Shown here piece after piece: positions 8,975 to 18,566 of a DNA stretch of 64,000 nt (position 1 is the stretch's first letter; every line of letters starts with the position of its first letter). The translations under genes were made by a program, and so were the position numbers. The stretch spans positions 2,108,001 to 2,172,000 of the forward strand of contig NZ_JACBZP010000001.1 of NCBI RefSeq assembly GCF_013409065.1. The letters run 5' to 3'. The notes under the pieces were generated by a model. The model was not told the origin of the DNA. It worked only from the letters and a program-made list of their open reading frames with translations, and did no database searches. The stretch comes from Spelaeicoccus albus (GTDB taxonomy: Bacteria; Actinomycetota; Actinomycetes; Actinomycetales; Brevibacteriaceae).

Positions 8975-9028
8975 CGTTACTACCGTCCCGCGCGCCCCTT
9001 TTGAGAAAAACTCGAAAGGGGCGTTTTT
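8949..9028 (+). promoter_or_regulatory. ilvBNC transcription attenuator (antiterminator and terminator)
   Basis: Terminator: the arm at 8993-9005 pairs with 9011-9023 around an AAAAA loop (one G-U pair), followed by five T at 9024-9028. Competing antiterminator: GGCGCGCGG (8949-8957) is exactly complementary to CCGCGCGCC (8988-8996), which uses up the base of the terminator arm. A ribosome stalled at the Leu or Val codons would leave 8949-8957 free to form the antiterminator. A ribosome reaching the stop codon at 8972 would keep the two segments apart and allow termination. Confidence 0.82.
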
Positions 9029-9119
9029 AGTGCCGGGGTCGCCACCCGGACCCGGCACGGCAGGCACCGAGCGAGATAGATCGAGCAACGCAAGATCAAC
9101 GAGCAAGCAGGAGATACCG

Positions 9120-10985
9120 ATGGTGACGCCAGACCAGCAGACGGGAGTGGCGCCCGCGCCGCGTCCCGCGGTCAAACCGGGTCCGCCGGGCGCACGCGCA
9201 GAGGCCGCGCCCGAAGAACTCACCGGAGCCGAAGCGATTGTCCGATCGCTCGAACTTCTCGGCGTCGACACGGTATTCGGCTTGCCGGGCGGCACGATCC
9301 TTCCGACGTACGACCCGCTGATGGACTCGACAAAGATCAGGCACATCCTGGTCCGGCACGAACAAGGCGCCGGTCACGCGGCCGAAGGGTACGCTACCGC
9401 CAGCGGACGAGTCGGCGTGTGCATGGCGACGTCCGGTCCGGGCGCGACCAACCTCATCACGGCCATCGCCAACGCACACATGGACTCGGTGCCGATCGTG
9501 GCGATCACGGGGCAGCAGCATTCGGCGTTGCTGGGCACCGACGCATTCCAAGAGGCGGACATCGTCGGCATGACCATGCCCGTGACCAAGCACAGCTTCT
9601 TGGTCAAGGACGCCGCCGACGTCCCGCAGGCGCTCGCGGCCGCCTTTGAAATCGCCGCGACGGGTCGACCCGGACCAGTCCTGGTCGACGTGACGAAGGA
9701 CGCCCAAACCACGCGGGTGCCTTTCCAATGGCCGATCGACCTCGACCTGCCCGGCTACCACCCCGTCACGAAGCCGCATTCGAAGCAGGTCCGTGAAGCG
9801 GCCCGGCTCGTGGCGGAGGCGAAGCGGCCCGTGTTCTACGTCGGCGGCGGCGTGGTGCGTGCCGGCGCCAACCGGCAGCTGCGCGAACTGGCCGAGCTGA
9901 CGAACATCCCGGTGACCACCACCTTGATGGCCAGGGGAGCGTTCCCCGATTCCCATCCGCTGCATCTGGGCATGCCCGGAATGCACGGCAGCGTTGCAGC
10001 GGTCACCGCCATTCAAAAAGCCGACGTGCTCATTTCGATCGGTGCCAGATTCGACGACCGGGTGACCGGCAAGCTCGATTCGTTCGCGCCGAACGCCACT
10101 GTCATTCACGCCGACATCGATCCGGCCGAGATCTCCAAGAACCGGATCGCCGACGTGCCGATCGTCGGCGACGCACGTGAGGTGATCGAAGAGCTCGGTG
10201 TCGAACTGTCGACCCACCACGCCGAGCAGCTGAAGCGCGAGCGGACGAAATGGTGGAAGTTCCTGGGCCGGCTGCTCGAGACGTACCCGCTGGGCTTCGA
10301 GGAACCGGACGACGGCACCTTGAGCCCGCAGTACGTCATCCAGCGCATCGGCGAGCTCGCCGGGCCGGAAGCCGTGTATGCGGCGGGCGTCGGCCAGCAC
10401 CAGATGTGGGCGAGCCAATTCATCGGCTATGAACGTCCGAACTCGTTCGTCAATTCGGGCGGCCTCGGCACAATGGGCTACGCCGTGCCGGCCGCCATGG
10501 GCGCCAAGGTCGGCCAGCCGGACCGGACGGTGTGGGCCATCGACGGCGACGGCTGCTTCCAGATGACCAATCAGGAACTCGCCACGTGCACCATCAACGA
10601 CATCCCGATCAAGGTAGCGGTCATCAATAACTCGTCGCTGGGGATGGTGCGGCAATGGCAGACGATGTTCTACTCGAGCCGCTATTCGAATACCGATCTC
10701 AACACCGGCACCGATACCGCGCATATTCCGGACTTCGTGAAACTCGCCGACGCGTACGGGGCCGCCGGACTGCGGTGCAGCCGGCCGGAAGACGTCGACA
10801 AGACGATCGAAGAGGCCATGAGCATCAACGATCGGCCCGTCGTCATCGACTTCGTCGTCCATCGTGACGCCATGGTGTGGCCAATGGTCGCGTCGGGCGT
10901 GAGCAATGATGAAATCCAGTACGCCACGGGCGTGCGGCCCAAGTTCGATGATGACGACGACGAGACGGGGGAAGAGCTGAAATGA
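9120..10985 (+). CDS. ilvB: Acetolactate synthase, catalytic subunit
   Basis: Condenses pyruvate with pyruvate or 2-ketobutyrate, the first common step of valine and isoleucine synthesis. The 621-residue protein has the catalytic Glu in [13 protein letters not shown], the FAD-binding middle domain, and the ThDP/Mg motif [15 protein letters not shown] ending in INNSS. An AGGAG site at 9108-9112 marks ATG 9120; the frame open to 9030 adds a Pro/Gly-rich stretch inside the leader and is rejected. The tail is unusually acidic ([13 protein letters not shown]). The stop overlaps the ilvN start by 4 bases (ATGA), so the two subunits are translationally coupled. Confidence 0.97.
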   Translation: MVTPDQQTGVAPAPRPAVKPGPPGARAEAAPEELTGAEAIVRSLELLGVDTVFGLPGGTILPTYDPLMDSTKIRHILVRHEQGAGHAAEGYATASGRVGVCMATSGPGATNLITAIANAHMDSVPIVAITGQQHSALLGTDAFQEADIVGMTMPVTKHSFLVKDAADVPQALAAAFEIAATGRPGPVLVDVTKDAQTTRVPFQWPIDLDLPGYHPVTKPHSKQVREAARLVAEAKRPVFYVGGGVVRAGANRQLRELAELTNIPVTTTLMARGAFPDSHPLHLGMPGMHGSVAAVTAIQKADVLISIGARFDDRVTGKLDSFAPNATVIHADIDPAEISKNRIADVPIVGDAREVIEELGVELSTHHAEQLKRERTKWWKFLGRLLETYPLGFEEPDDGTLSPQYVIQRIGELAGPEAVYAAGVGQHQMWASQFIGYERPNSFVNSGGLGTMGYAVPAAMGAKVGQPDRTVWAIDGDGCFQMTNQELATCTINDIPIKVAVINNSSLGMVRQWQTMFYSSRYSNTDLNTGTDTAHIPDFVKLADAYGAAGLRCSRPEDVDKTIEEAMSINDRPVVIDFVVHRDAMVWPMVASGVSNDEIQYATGVRPKFDDDDDETGEELK

Positions 10986-11494
10986 GCCGACATACGTTGT
11001 CAGTCCTGGTCGAGAACAAGCCGGGCGTCCTGGCCCGGATGACCGGACTGATCGCCCGCCGAGGATTCAATATCCATTCGCTCGCGGTCGGCGTCACCGA
11101 AGTTGACGAACTCTCGCGCATCACGGTGGTGGTTGACGTCGAGGACCTGCCGCTCGAACAAGTCACGAAGCAGCTCAATAAGCTCGTGAACGTGATCAAG
11201 ATCGTGGAACTCGAACAGGATTCGTCGGTGCGCCGGGCTCACGTCTTGTTCAAGGTCAAGGCGGATGCCGCCACTCGCAATTTGGTCTCGGAATCGGCGA
11301 CCTTGTTCCGCGCGCACATCGTGGACGTCGCCCCGGACGCCGTGACCGTCGAGGCCACCGGAGAACTGGAAAAGCTCGAGGCGCTCCAGCGCGTGCTCGA
11401 GCCCTTCGGCATCCGTGAAATCGTCCAGTCCGGAACCGTGGCCATTGGCCGCGGATCCAAATCGATCACCGACCGGGCTTTGCGGAGCGCGTGA
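10982..11494 (+). CDS. ilvN: Acetolactate synthase, regulatory subunit
   Basis: The 170-residue small subunit stimulates IlvB and confers feedback inhibition by valine. It begins with an ACT domain ([28 protein letters not shown]), which binds the effector, and ends with the ALS-ss C-terminal domain. The ATGA overlap with ilvB is usual. ilvC follows after 56 bases, on the same transcript. Confidence 0.96.
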   Translation: MSRHTLSVLVENKPGVLARMTGLIARRGFNIHSLAVGVTEVDELSRITVVVDVEDLPLEQVTKQLNKLVNVIKIVELEQDSSVRRAHVLFKVKADAATRNLVSESATLFRAHIVDVAPDAVTVEATGELEKLEALQRVLEPFGIREIVQSGTVAIGRGSKSITDRALRSA

Positions 11495-11547
11495 CGCGGG
11501 GCGCCCGCCCCGCGGACAGATGTACACCCCTAGTAAAGGAGAAATGA

Positions 11548-12579
<1,032 letters not shown>

Positions 12580-12581
12580 CT

Positions 12582-12661
12582 GACGTTTCGCGGGGTGGTT
12601 TGTCCGCGGCGGGGTCGTTCTTATCACCCCGCGGCGGACAAACCACCCCGCGATTCACGTC
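12582..12661 (+). terminator. Long hairpin after ilvC
   Basis: A 19-base arm at 12589-12607 is perfectly repeated in inverse at 12634-12652. Further pairing lies inside (12609-12615 with 12626-12632) and outside (GACGT 12582-12586 with ACGTC 12657-12661). There is no U-tract. It probably marks the end of the ilvBNC transcript. Confidence 0.65.
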
Positions 12662-12728
12662 GGTCGCCGTCACCGGCGGCCTCTGCGAAAGCAGGAATGA
12701 ATACCGGCAGAGGGCTGCTGTACGGGAC

Positions 12729-13943
12729 GTGGAATCGACAAACGTACTCGACGGCCGGCGGCTGGCCGTAGTGGTGATTGGTGCCGGCCAGGCCGGGCTG
12801 TCGGCGGCCTACTATTTGGCTGCGCGCGGGCTGAGACCGTGGACCGATTTCGTCGTGCTGGACGCGAACGACGGCCCGGGAGGAGCCTGGCGGCACCGCT
12901 GGGACAGCCTGACACTCGGCCGTGTCCACGGCATCCACAAGCTGCCCGGAATGGACCTGGAGGGCCCCGATCGGGACGCGCCGGCAAATCGGACAGTGCC
13001 CCGCTATTACGGCGACTACGAGAGTCGGTTCGGTCTGCCGATTCTGCGCCCCGTGACAGTGACCGGTGTGGCAGCGGACGGCGACGGGTTCGCCGTCACC
13101 ACCGACGACGGACCGGTCGCGGCCGCGTCGGTCGTCAATGCGACAGGCACGTGGGACAGCCCCTACCGACCGCACTACCCGGGCGCCGAGCGTTTCGCCG
13201 GGCGGCAATTGCACACGCGTGAGTATCGTGACGCTGAGCAATTCCGCGGACAGCGGGTTCTCGTCGTCGGCGCCGGCACGTCGGCGCTTCAATTCATCCA
13301 GGAGCTCGACGCTCGCGGTGCCGACACGGTATGGGCCGCCCGGCGCACGCCGCAGTGGACGAGCCGGGCCTTTGACCGGGACTGGGGCCTGAACGTGGAA
13401 AGGGCTGTCTCTGCCCGCACCCGGGAGGGCCTTGCGCCCCTTTCGGTTTCGGCCGTGACGGGCATCCCGTTGACCGACCTCTATGTGCCGGATATTCGCC
13501 GCGGTCTGCTGGCGTGGCGCGGCCGGATTGAGCGGTTCGGAGCGCACACGGTCATTCTCGACGGACCGGGGCCGGACGGCGTGAGCCTTCCCGGCCAGGG
13601 CGAGGCACAAAAGATCATCGACCGCTCCATGGTCCGGGCGCTGCCGGGCCGGGCAGTCGGGTCCACAGCCTCGCAAGCCGACCGCCGATGGGAAGTGCCA
13701 ATCGATGCCGTGCTCTGGGCGACCGGGTTCCGCGCCCACCTGAGGCACCTCTCGCCATTGCAAATCCGCGAGCCCGGCGGCGGGATTCTGATGGCGGACG
13801 ACGGCGTGAGCGCAGTGCGGATGCCGGGCTTGTTCCTCGCCGGCTACGGTGCTTCGGCGTCGACGCTCGGTGCGACTCGTGCCGGCCGTAAGGCGGCAAT
13901 GGGGGCGCTGCGTTCCGTGCCGGAATCCGCCCCGGCCGGATGA
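12729..13943 (+). CDS. Flavin-containing monooxygenase-like NAD(P)/FAD oxidoreductase
   Basis: From the chosen start this is a 404-residue two-dinucleotide-domain flavoprotein. The first Rossmann motif VVVIGAGQAGLSAAYYLA binds FAD, GPGGAWRHRWDSLTL is typical of FMO/Baeyer-Villiger-like enzymes, and the second motif VLVVGAGTSALQFIQEL binds NADPH. A late ATGFRAHLRHLSPL matches the FMO-family ATG motif. The frame is open to 12528, overlapping ilvC and the hairpin, so GTG 12729 is preferred; no good ribosome site supports it. The substrate is unknown. It is convergent with the SnoaL-like gene. Confidence 0.82.
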   Translation: MESTNVLDGRRLAVVVIGAGQAGLSAAYYLAARGLRPWTDFVVLDANDGPGGAWRHRWDSLTLGRVHGIHKLPGMDLEGPDRDAPANRTVPRYYGDYESRFGLPILRPVTVTGVAADGDGFAVTTDDGPVAAASVVNATGTWDSPYRPHYPGAERFAGRQLHTREYRDAEQFRGQRVLVVGAGTSALQFIQELDARGADTVWAARRTPQWTSRAFDRDWGLNVERAVSARTREGLAPLSVSAVTGIPLTDLYVPDIRRGLLAWRGRIERFGAHTVILDGPGPDGVSLPGQGEAQKIIDRSMVRALPGRAVGSTASQADRRWEVPIDAVLWATGFRAHLRHLSPLQIREPGGGILMADDGVSAVRMPGLFLAGYGASASTLGATRAGRKAAMGALRSVPESAPAG

Positions 13944-13949
13944 GACCGA

Positions 13950-14336
13950 CTACGTGACGGTGGCGTGCGACATGAAGCTGGTGACTTGACGGATTTTGGC
14001 GTTCTTCCCATGGCCGTTGAAGCGAAAGAAATGCGCGAACGCCATCACGGTGCCATCGCCGCGGCGGATCGTGCCGTTTGCAGCGCAACCGGCACCGTGC
14101 GACAGAACGTTAGCCACTGTGAACGTCGTCGCCGACGGGTCGGACAATCGGTCCAGCACTACGCCCAACTGGTCCGTGCCGTAACTTGGACCGAATCCGA
14201 TAAGCTCCCACACGACGTCCTCGGTCAAAAACTGAAGCACTTCCTTGTGCGCGCCATTGGCCAAAAAGATCAGCAAGTCCGCGATCTGTCGTCTCTTTGG
14301 CGCGTTACCGCAATCGTCGTCAATCTCGATCTTCAC
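13950..14336 (-). CDS. SnoaL-like / NTF2-fold protein
   Basis: A 128-residue single-domain protein with the pattern of the SnoaL/limonene-epoxide-hydrolase-like NTF2 fold: an N-terminal helix, then FLTEDVVWELIGFGPSYG, a middle cone strand VANVLSHGAGCAANGTIRRGDGTVMAFAHFFRF, and a final strand ending in VTSFMSH. Such proteins are small isomerases, hydrolases or ligand binders. GTG at 14336 has a GGAGG site 8 bases upstream. No catalytic assignment is possible. The gene ends 6 bases from the convergent FMO-like gene. Confidence 0.72.
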   Translation of the reverse strand: MKIEIDDDCGNAPKRRQIADLLIFLANGAHKEVLQFLTEDVVWELIGFGPSYGTDQLGVVLDRLSDPSATTFTVANVLSHGAGCAANGTIRRGDGTVMAFAHFFRFNGHGKNAKIRQVTSFMSHATVT

Positions 14337-14387
14337 TGCCGATACCTCCAGCCGGCGATTTGCACTGATACATAGTAGGACGACGGC

Positions 14388-14540
14388 GCGTTCGCAGTTT
14401 CATCGGCGGCGGGCGAAGAGACGGTCTGCTTGTTCGACGTCGTCGAGCGCAAAATGGGAAGCATCGACGTACTGTTTGCCAACGCGGGAACGGGGGAGCC
14501 CGCCCAGCGAGTCCGGCGCCAATCACCTCGCCTCGATTGA
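14388..14540 (+). pseudogene. Remnant of a short-chain dehydrogenase/reductase gene
   Basis: Between the SnoaL-like gene and the hydroxyproline island, one frame reads AFAVSSAAGEETVCLFDVVE followed by RKMGSIDVLFANAGTGEPAQ, then diverges and stops at 14538. The IDVLFANAGTG segment is the NAG motif of SDR enzymes and the preceding helix fits as well, corresponding to about residues 55-95 of a 250-residue enzyme. The Rossmann start, the catalytic Tyr-x-x-x-Lys and the rest of the protein are missing. This looks like a decayed gene fragment. The remaining bases of 14337-14673 hold only the two flanking starts. Confidence 0.6.
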
Positions 14541-14673
14541 ACGGGCCCTCACTCTCGGGCGCGCGCGATCGGTACTATGTCACTGAATCGGCAATCGACG
14601 GCAGCGACACGGCATTGACATCTGCTTTGTCGACTTCCGCCGCGGGCAGTATCGACGGTGAAGGAAGCTCCCA

Positions 14674-15819
14674 TTGACGCAGGCAGTAGTCGTCGGCGCG
14701 GGTATTGTCGGCGCGGCCTGCGCCTACTACTTGTCGGCGGCGGGCATCGACGTGACGGTCGTCGACCGTGGGCAGATCGGCGCCGGCACGACAAGCCGCG
14801 GCGAGGGCAATATCCTCGTCTCGGACAAGGGCCCCGGGCCGGAACTGGAACTGATGCGCCTCAGCCGGACCCTCTGGCTCGACCTGGCCGGTGACGTCGG
14901 CGCGGCGGCCATCGAACTCGAGCGCAAGGGCGGTCTGGTCGTGGCAACGAGCCCGGCCGCCCTCGGCCCGCTGCACGAGTTTGCTGCTGCGCAAGCGGCC
15001 GCCGGCGTGCGAACCGTGGAGATCTCCCGCCCGACCGATTTCGAGCCGCATGTGGATCCGGGCCTGCCCGGCGGAGTTCTCTATCCCGAGGACATGCAGG
15101 TGCAACCGGTCCTTGCGGCGGCCCATTTGCTGGCCTCGGCGAGGCAGCGAGGTGCCCGCGTCATGCAACGCACTGCAGTCCACGGGGTGCGCACCGACTC
15201 GGGCGGCGCCGTGACGGGCATCGACACGTCGTCCGGGCCTTTGCGGGCCGACGTGATAGTCAACGCGGCAGGCACATGGGGCGGCGAGGTCGGCGAGGCT
15301 ATGGGCGCCGGCATTCCGGTACTACCGCGCAAGGGGTACGTGCTCGTCACCGAGCCGCTGCCGACAGTCGTCCGGCGCAAGGTCTATTCGGCGGACTATG
15401 TCGCGAACGTGTCCTCCTCGGATGCCGGGCTCGAAACGTCGTGCGTGGTCGAGGGCACCCGCGGCGGCACGGTGCTGATCGGCGCCAGCCGGCAGCGGGT
15501 CGGCTACGATACGACGATCGATGCGGAAGTCGTGTCCACACTGGCCCGGCAAGCCGTGACCCTGTTCCCCATGCTGAAGGCCGTCAACCTCATGCGCGTG
15601 TACTGCGGATTCCGTCCCTACTGTCCCGACCATCTGCCGGTGATCGGACCGGACCGACGGGTCCCGGGCGTTTACCACGCGTGCGGCCACGAAGGCGCCG
15701 GAGTCGGTTTGGCTCCCGCAACCGGCTACGCCGTCACCCGACAAATCCTCGGCCAACCGGTCGGCGCCCCGATGTCGAGCTTTTCACCGGATCGTTTTGT
15801 GGGCGGAGCCGCCGCATGA
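14674..15819 (+). CDS. FAD-dependent oxidoreductase, D-hydroxyproline dehydrogenase beta-like subunit
   Basis: A 381-residue DAO-family flavoprotein: VVVGAGIVGAACAYYLSAAG binds FAD at the N-terminus, and GHEGAGVGLAPATG near the C-terminus closes the flavin site. TTG at 14674 has a GAAGGAAG site 8-15 bases upstream. It is coupled by ATGA to a small 2Fe-2S protein and then a BFD-type FAD/NAD subunit. The same trio forms heteromeric D-hydroxyproline dehydrogenase (LhpB/LhpF/LhpE type) and hydrogen cyanide synthase HcnCAB. The deaminase and epimerase downstream favour D-hydroxyproline oxidation. This subunit would carry the substrate amine oxidation. Confidence 0.85.
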   Translation: MTQAVVVGAGIVGAACAYYLSAAGIDVTVVDRGQIGAGTTSRGEGNILVSDKGPGPELELMRLSRTLWLDLAGDVGAAAIELERKGGLVVATSPAALGPLHEFAAAQAAAGVRTVEISRPTDFEPHVDPGLPGGVLYPEDMQVQPVLAAAHLLASARQRGARVMQRTAVHGVRTDSGGAVTGIDTSSGPLRADVIVNAAGTWGGEVGEAMGAGIPVLPRKGYVLVTEPLPTVVRRKVYSADYVANVSSSDAGLETSCVVEGTRGGTVLIGASRQRVGYDTTIDAEVVSTLARQAVTLFPMLKAVNLMRVYCGFRPYCPDHLPVIGPDRRVPGVYHACGHEGAGVGLAPATGYAVTRQILGQPVGAPMSSFSPDRFVGGAAA

Positions 15820-16079
15820 GCCGGCTGACCGTCGACGGAGAGCCGTTGGAATTCCGCCCCGGACAAACCGTCGGCGCCGCCCTGATGGCTGCCGGCATCC
15901 TGTCGTGGCGGCGCACCACCCACCGCGGCGCACCCCGCGGCTTGTTTTGCGGCATCGGCGTCTGCTTCGACTGCCTGGTGACGGTGGACGACGTCCCGAA
16001 CCAGCGCGCTTGCCTCACCCCGGCGCGGGAGGGCATGCGTATCCGCACTCAAGAGGGGACCGGCCATGACCAGCTATGA
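15816..16079 (+). CDS. (2Fe-2S)-binding small subunit of the amine dehydrogenase
   Basis: An 87-residue ferredoxin-like protein with cysteines at 45, 50, 53 and 66, the C-x4-C-x2-C-x12-C spacing of plant-type 2Fe-2S clusters as in HcnA-like subunits. It overlaps the beta subunit by 4 bases and the alpha subunit by 14 bases, so all three subunits are translationally coupled. It should pass electrons between the two flavin subunits. Confidence 0.88.
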   Translation: MSRLTVDGEPLEFRPGQTVGAALMAAGILSWRRTTHRGAPRGLFCGIGVCFDCLVTVDDVPNQRACLTPAREGMRIRTQEGTGHDQL

Positions 16080-17553
16080 CCCGACCGGCTATGACCCGGC
16101 CGGCAATGACCCGGCCGGCTATGACCTGGCGGTGATCGGCGGCGGACCTGCCGGAATGGCTGCGGCCGCCACTGCGACGCGAGGCGGCCTGCGCGTCGCG
16201 CTGATCGATGCCGGCCCCGGCCTCGGCGGCCAATTCTGGCGGCAACCCGCACCGAACGAAGACGCAACGGCATTTGGCGAAGCGGACGCCGCCGGCTATC
16301 ACCACGATCTCGCGACGTTCCGCCGCCTGCGCGGCGAGATCTTCCGGGCCCGCGCCGATGCGCGCCTGGAATTATTCAGCGGTCACCACGTCTGGACGGC
16401 AGCGTGCGGACCGGGCGGCGTGCGGATCCGGGCCGTCGACAAGCTTTCCGAGCCCGGCCGCGATATCGAACGGATAGTGAGCGCGGACGCCGTCGTGCTG
16501 GCACCGGGAGCCTACGACAGGCAAGTGCCGTTTCCCGGGTGGGATCTGCCCGGCGTGATGACGGCCGGCGGTCTGCAAGCGCTGTTGAAAGCGGGCGGCG
16601 TGGCTGCCGGTCCGCGCGTGGCCGTCGGCGGCACCGGACCCTTCCTGCTGCCCGTCGCCGCCGGACTGGCAATGGCCGGCAGCCATGTGGTTGGCGTGTT
16701 CGAGGCGAGCGCGACGACGGCGTGGACGCGCCATGCCGGCGCCGCCCTGGCCAACCCGGGCAACCTCGCCGAAGGGGCCGGATACGCCGCCGCGCTTGCC
16801 CGCTATCGCGTGCCGTACCGGCAGCGGTCGATGATTGTGGCGGCGCACGGCACGGAACACGTCGAATCGGTGTCGGTGGCGGGCTTGCGCCCGGACGGAC
16901 ACGTCGACACTGCGTCCGTTCGCACGATCGACGTGGACGCCGTGGGCGTCGGGTGGGGGTTCACGCCGTCGCTGGAACTGCCCATGACCCTCGGGTGCGA
17001 GGTGTCGGACGGCGACGACGGCTCGCTTGCCGTGGTGGTCGACGCGGATCAACGATCCAGCGTCGCCGGCGTGTACGTCGCCGGAGAGGCGTGCGGTATC
17101 GGGGGAGCGGCACTCGCCGTGGCCGAGGGCGAGACGGCGGGTCGGACGGCGTGCCGCGACGCCGGTCTCGAGGCCGATCCGAGCCCGGCCGCCGCGCGCA
17201 CCATCCGGCGTCGGCGGCGGTTCGCCCGCGCCATGGCGGTGGCGCATCCGGTTCCGCCGGCCTGGCAGGACGTGCTTGAACCGTCGACCATCGTGTGCCG
17301 GTGCGAAGAAGTGGACGCGGAAGCCGTCGACGACGCCTGCCGGAACCACGGCGCCACCGATGCCCGCGGGGTCAAGGAACTGAACCGGGCCGGCATGGGG
17401 TGGTGCCAGGGACGCACTTGCGGTTACGCCGTCGACTGCTTGGCCGCCCGCGCGGCCGGCATTCCCATGACACCGCAACCCGCTCCGCGACCGGTGGCCG
17501 CGCCCCTCACCCTCGGAGCACTCGCAGCCGATGATGCCGGGCCGGACCATTGA
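16066..17553 (+). CDS. FAD/NAD(P) oxidoreductase with BFD-like 2Fe-2S domain, alpha-like subunit
   Basis: A 495-residue pyridine nucleotide-disulfide-type flavoprotein: GGGPAG at residues 25-30 is the FAD loop, GGTGPFLLPVAAGLAMAG is the second dinucleotide loop, and Cys411, 413, 447 and 452 (C-R-C ... C-x4-C) form a bacterioferritin-associated-ferredoxin-like cluster site. This is the alpha/E subunit of heteromeric D-hydroxyproline dehydrogenase and the HcnB-like family. The N-terminus contains the peptide repeat YDPTG-YDPAG-NDPAG-YD, encoded by 15-base tandem repeats and absent from the core family, so it is probably a recent slippage product. Confidence 0.85.
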   Translation: MTSYDPTGYDPAGNDPAGYDLAVIGGGPAGMAAAATATRGGLRVALIDAGPGLGGQFWRQPAPNEDATAFGEADAAGYHHDLATFRRLRGEIFRARADARLELFSGHHVWTAACGPGGVRIRAVDKLSEPGRDIERIVSADAVVLAPGAYDRQVPFPGWDLPGVMTAGGLQALLKAGGVAAGPRVAVGGTGPFLLPVAAGLAMAGSHVVGVFEASATTAWTRHAGAALANPGNLAEGAGYAAALARYRVPYRQRSMIVAAHGTEHVESVSVAGLRPDGHVDTASVRTIDVDAVGVGWGFTPSLELPMTLGCEVSDGDDGSLAVVVDADQRSSVAGVYVAGEACGIGGAALAVAEGETAGRTACRDAGLEADPSPAAARTIRRRRRFARAMAVAHPVPPAWQDVLEPSTIVCRCEEVDAEAVDDACRNHGATDARGVKELNRAGMGWCQGRTCGYAVDCLAARAAGIPMTPQPAPRPVAAPLTLGALAADDAGPDH

Positions 17554-17567
17554 CACGCTGCCGCCGA

Positions 17568-17578
17568 TAGTGCAATGT
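17568..17578 (+). promoter_or_regulatory. Candidate regulator site, copy 1 (TAGTGCAATGT)
   Basis: The 11-mer TAGTGCAATGT here, before the deaminase gene, recurs exactly at 19667-19677 before the ABC transporter genes. It overlaps an AT-rich TAATATTTTA stretch that may be a -10 region. A GntR-family regulator is encoded at the end of the same island, which makes these two sites candidate operators. Confidence 0.4.
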
Positions 17579-17675
17579 AATATTTTACTGCTGGGACGCC
17601 GGTCCCGCCGCCGCGCGCCGACGGGTTCCGTTCGGAGCGTGGCCGGAGAACTGCCGAAGTGCGAAGGAGCACGCG

Positions 17676-18566
17676 ATGTCGAACCGGAAACCATGGCATG
17701 GAGTGCTCGTTGCCGCGAGCCTGCCGTTCAATGACGATTTGAGCCTCGATCTGGGCGCCTACGCGGACAACGTGGCGTGGCTGGCCGAGGCGGGGTGTGA
17801 CGGCGTGTCGCCGAACGGATCGCTGGGGGAGTACCAGTCGCTCACGACGGCGGAACGCGATGCCGTCGTCGAAACGGCAGTGAACGCGGCACCGGAGGGA
17901 TTCACGGTCATGCCGGGCGTCGGCGCGTACGGCGGGCTCGAATCGAAGCGCCATGCGCAGGCCGCCAAAGACCTTGGATGCCAGGCCGTGATGGCATTGC
18001 CGCCGAACGCCTACCATGCGGACGAACGATCGGTGCTGAAGCATTTCGAACTGATCGCCGACGTCGGCTTGCCCGTGACCGCGTACAACAACCCGATCGA
18101 CACCAAGGTCGACCTGACGCCGTCCCTGCTCGCCAAGCTCAGCGCCGAAGGCTTCATCGTGGGCGTCAAGGAGTTCTCCGGCGACGTCCGGCGTTGCTAC
18201 GAAGTCAGCGAGCTGGCTCCGGAACTCGATCTCATGATCGGCACCGACGACACCGTTCTCGAAGTCGCGATCGCCGGCGCCAAGGGGTGGGTCTCGGGGT
18301 TCCCGCAGGTATTCCCTGCCGAATGCCTGGCCCTGTACAACGCCGCGATCGCCGGCGATCTTGCCACAGCCGTGCCGCTATACCGCCGGCTGCACGCAGC
18401 ACTGCGCTGGGACTCCAAGCCCGAATTCATCCAAGCCATCAAACTCGGCCAGGACATGATCGGTCGCAAGGGCGGGGTGTGCCGGCCGCCCCGGCAACCG
18501 CTGCTGCCGGGCGACGAGAAGCACGTGCGCTCCGCAATCGAGACGGCGCTGGGCCGGGCTGCGTAA
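17676..18566 (+). CDS. DHDPS-family protein, probable pyrroline-4-hydroxy-2-carboxylate deaminase
   Basis: A 296-residue (beta/alpha)8 lyase of the dihydrodipicolinate synthase family. The Schiff-base lysine is Lys165 in GVKEFSGD, the catalytic tyrosine is Tyr137 in AYNNP, and the substrate loop is NGSLGEYQSLT. Between D-hydroxyproline dehydrogenase genes and a hydroxyproline-epimerase gene, the expected reaction is conversion of 1-pyrroline-4-hydroxy-2-carboxylate to 2-oxoglutarate semialdehyde and ammonia. A GAAGGAG site precedes the ATG. The true DHDPS role is unlikely in this context. The next gene starts immediately after the stop. Confidence 0.83.
   Translation: MSNRKPWHGVLVAASLPFNDDLSLDLGAYADNVAWLAEAGCDGVSPNGSLGEYQSLTTAERDAVVETAVNAAPEGFTVMPGVGAYGGLESKRHAQAAKDLGCQAVMALPPNAYHADERSVLKHFELIADVGLPVTAYNNPIDTKVDLTPSLLAKLSAEGFIVGVKEFSGDVRRCYEVSELAPELDLMIGTDDTVLEVAIAGAKGWVSGFPQVFPAECLALYNAAIAGDLATAVPLYRRLHAALRWDSKPEFIQAIKLGQDMIGRKGGVCRPPRQPLLPGDEKHVRSAIETALGRAA

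Noticed and set aside
9096-10862. 588-codon minus-strand frame opposite ilvB
   Set aside because: Shadow frame with no family features.
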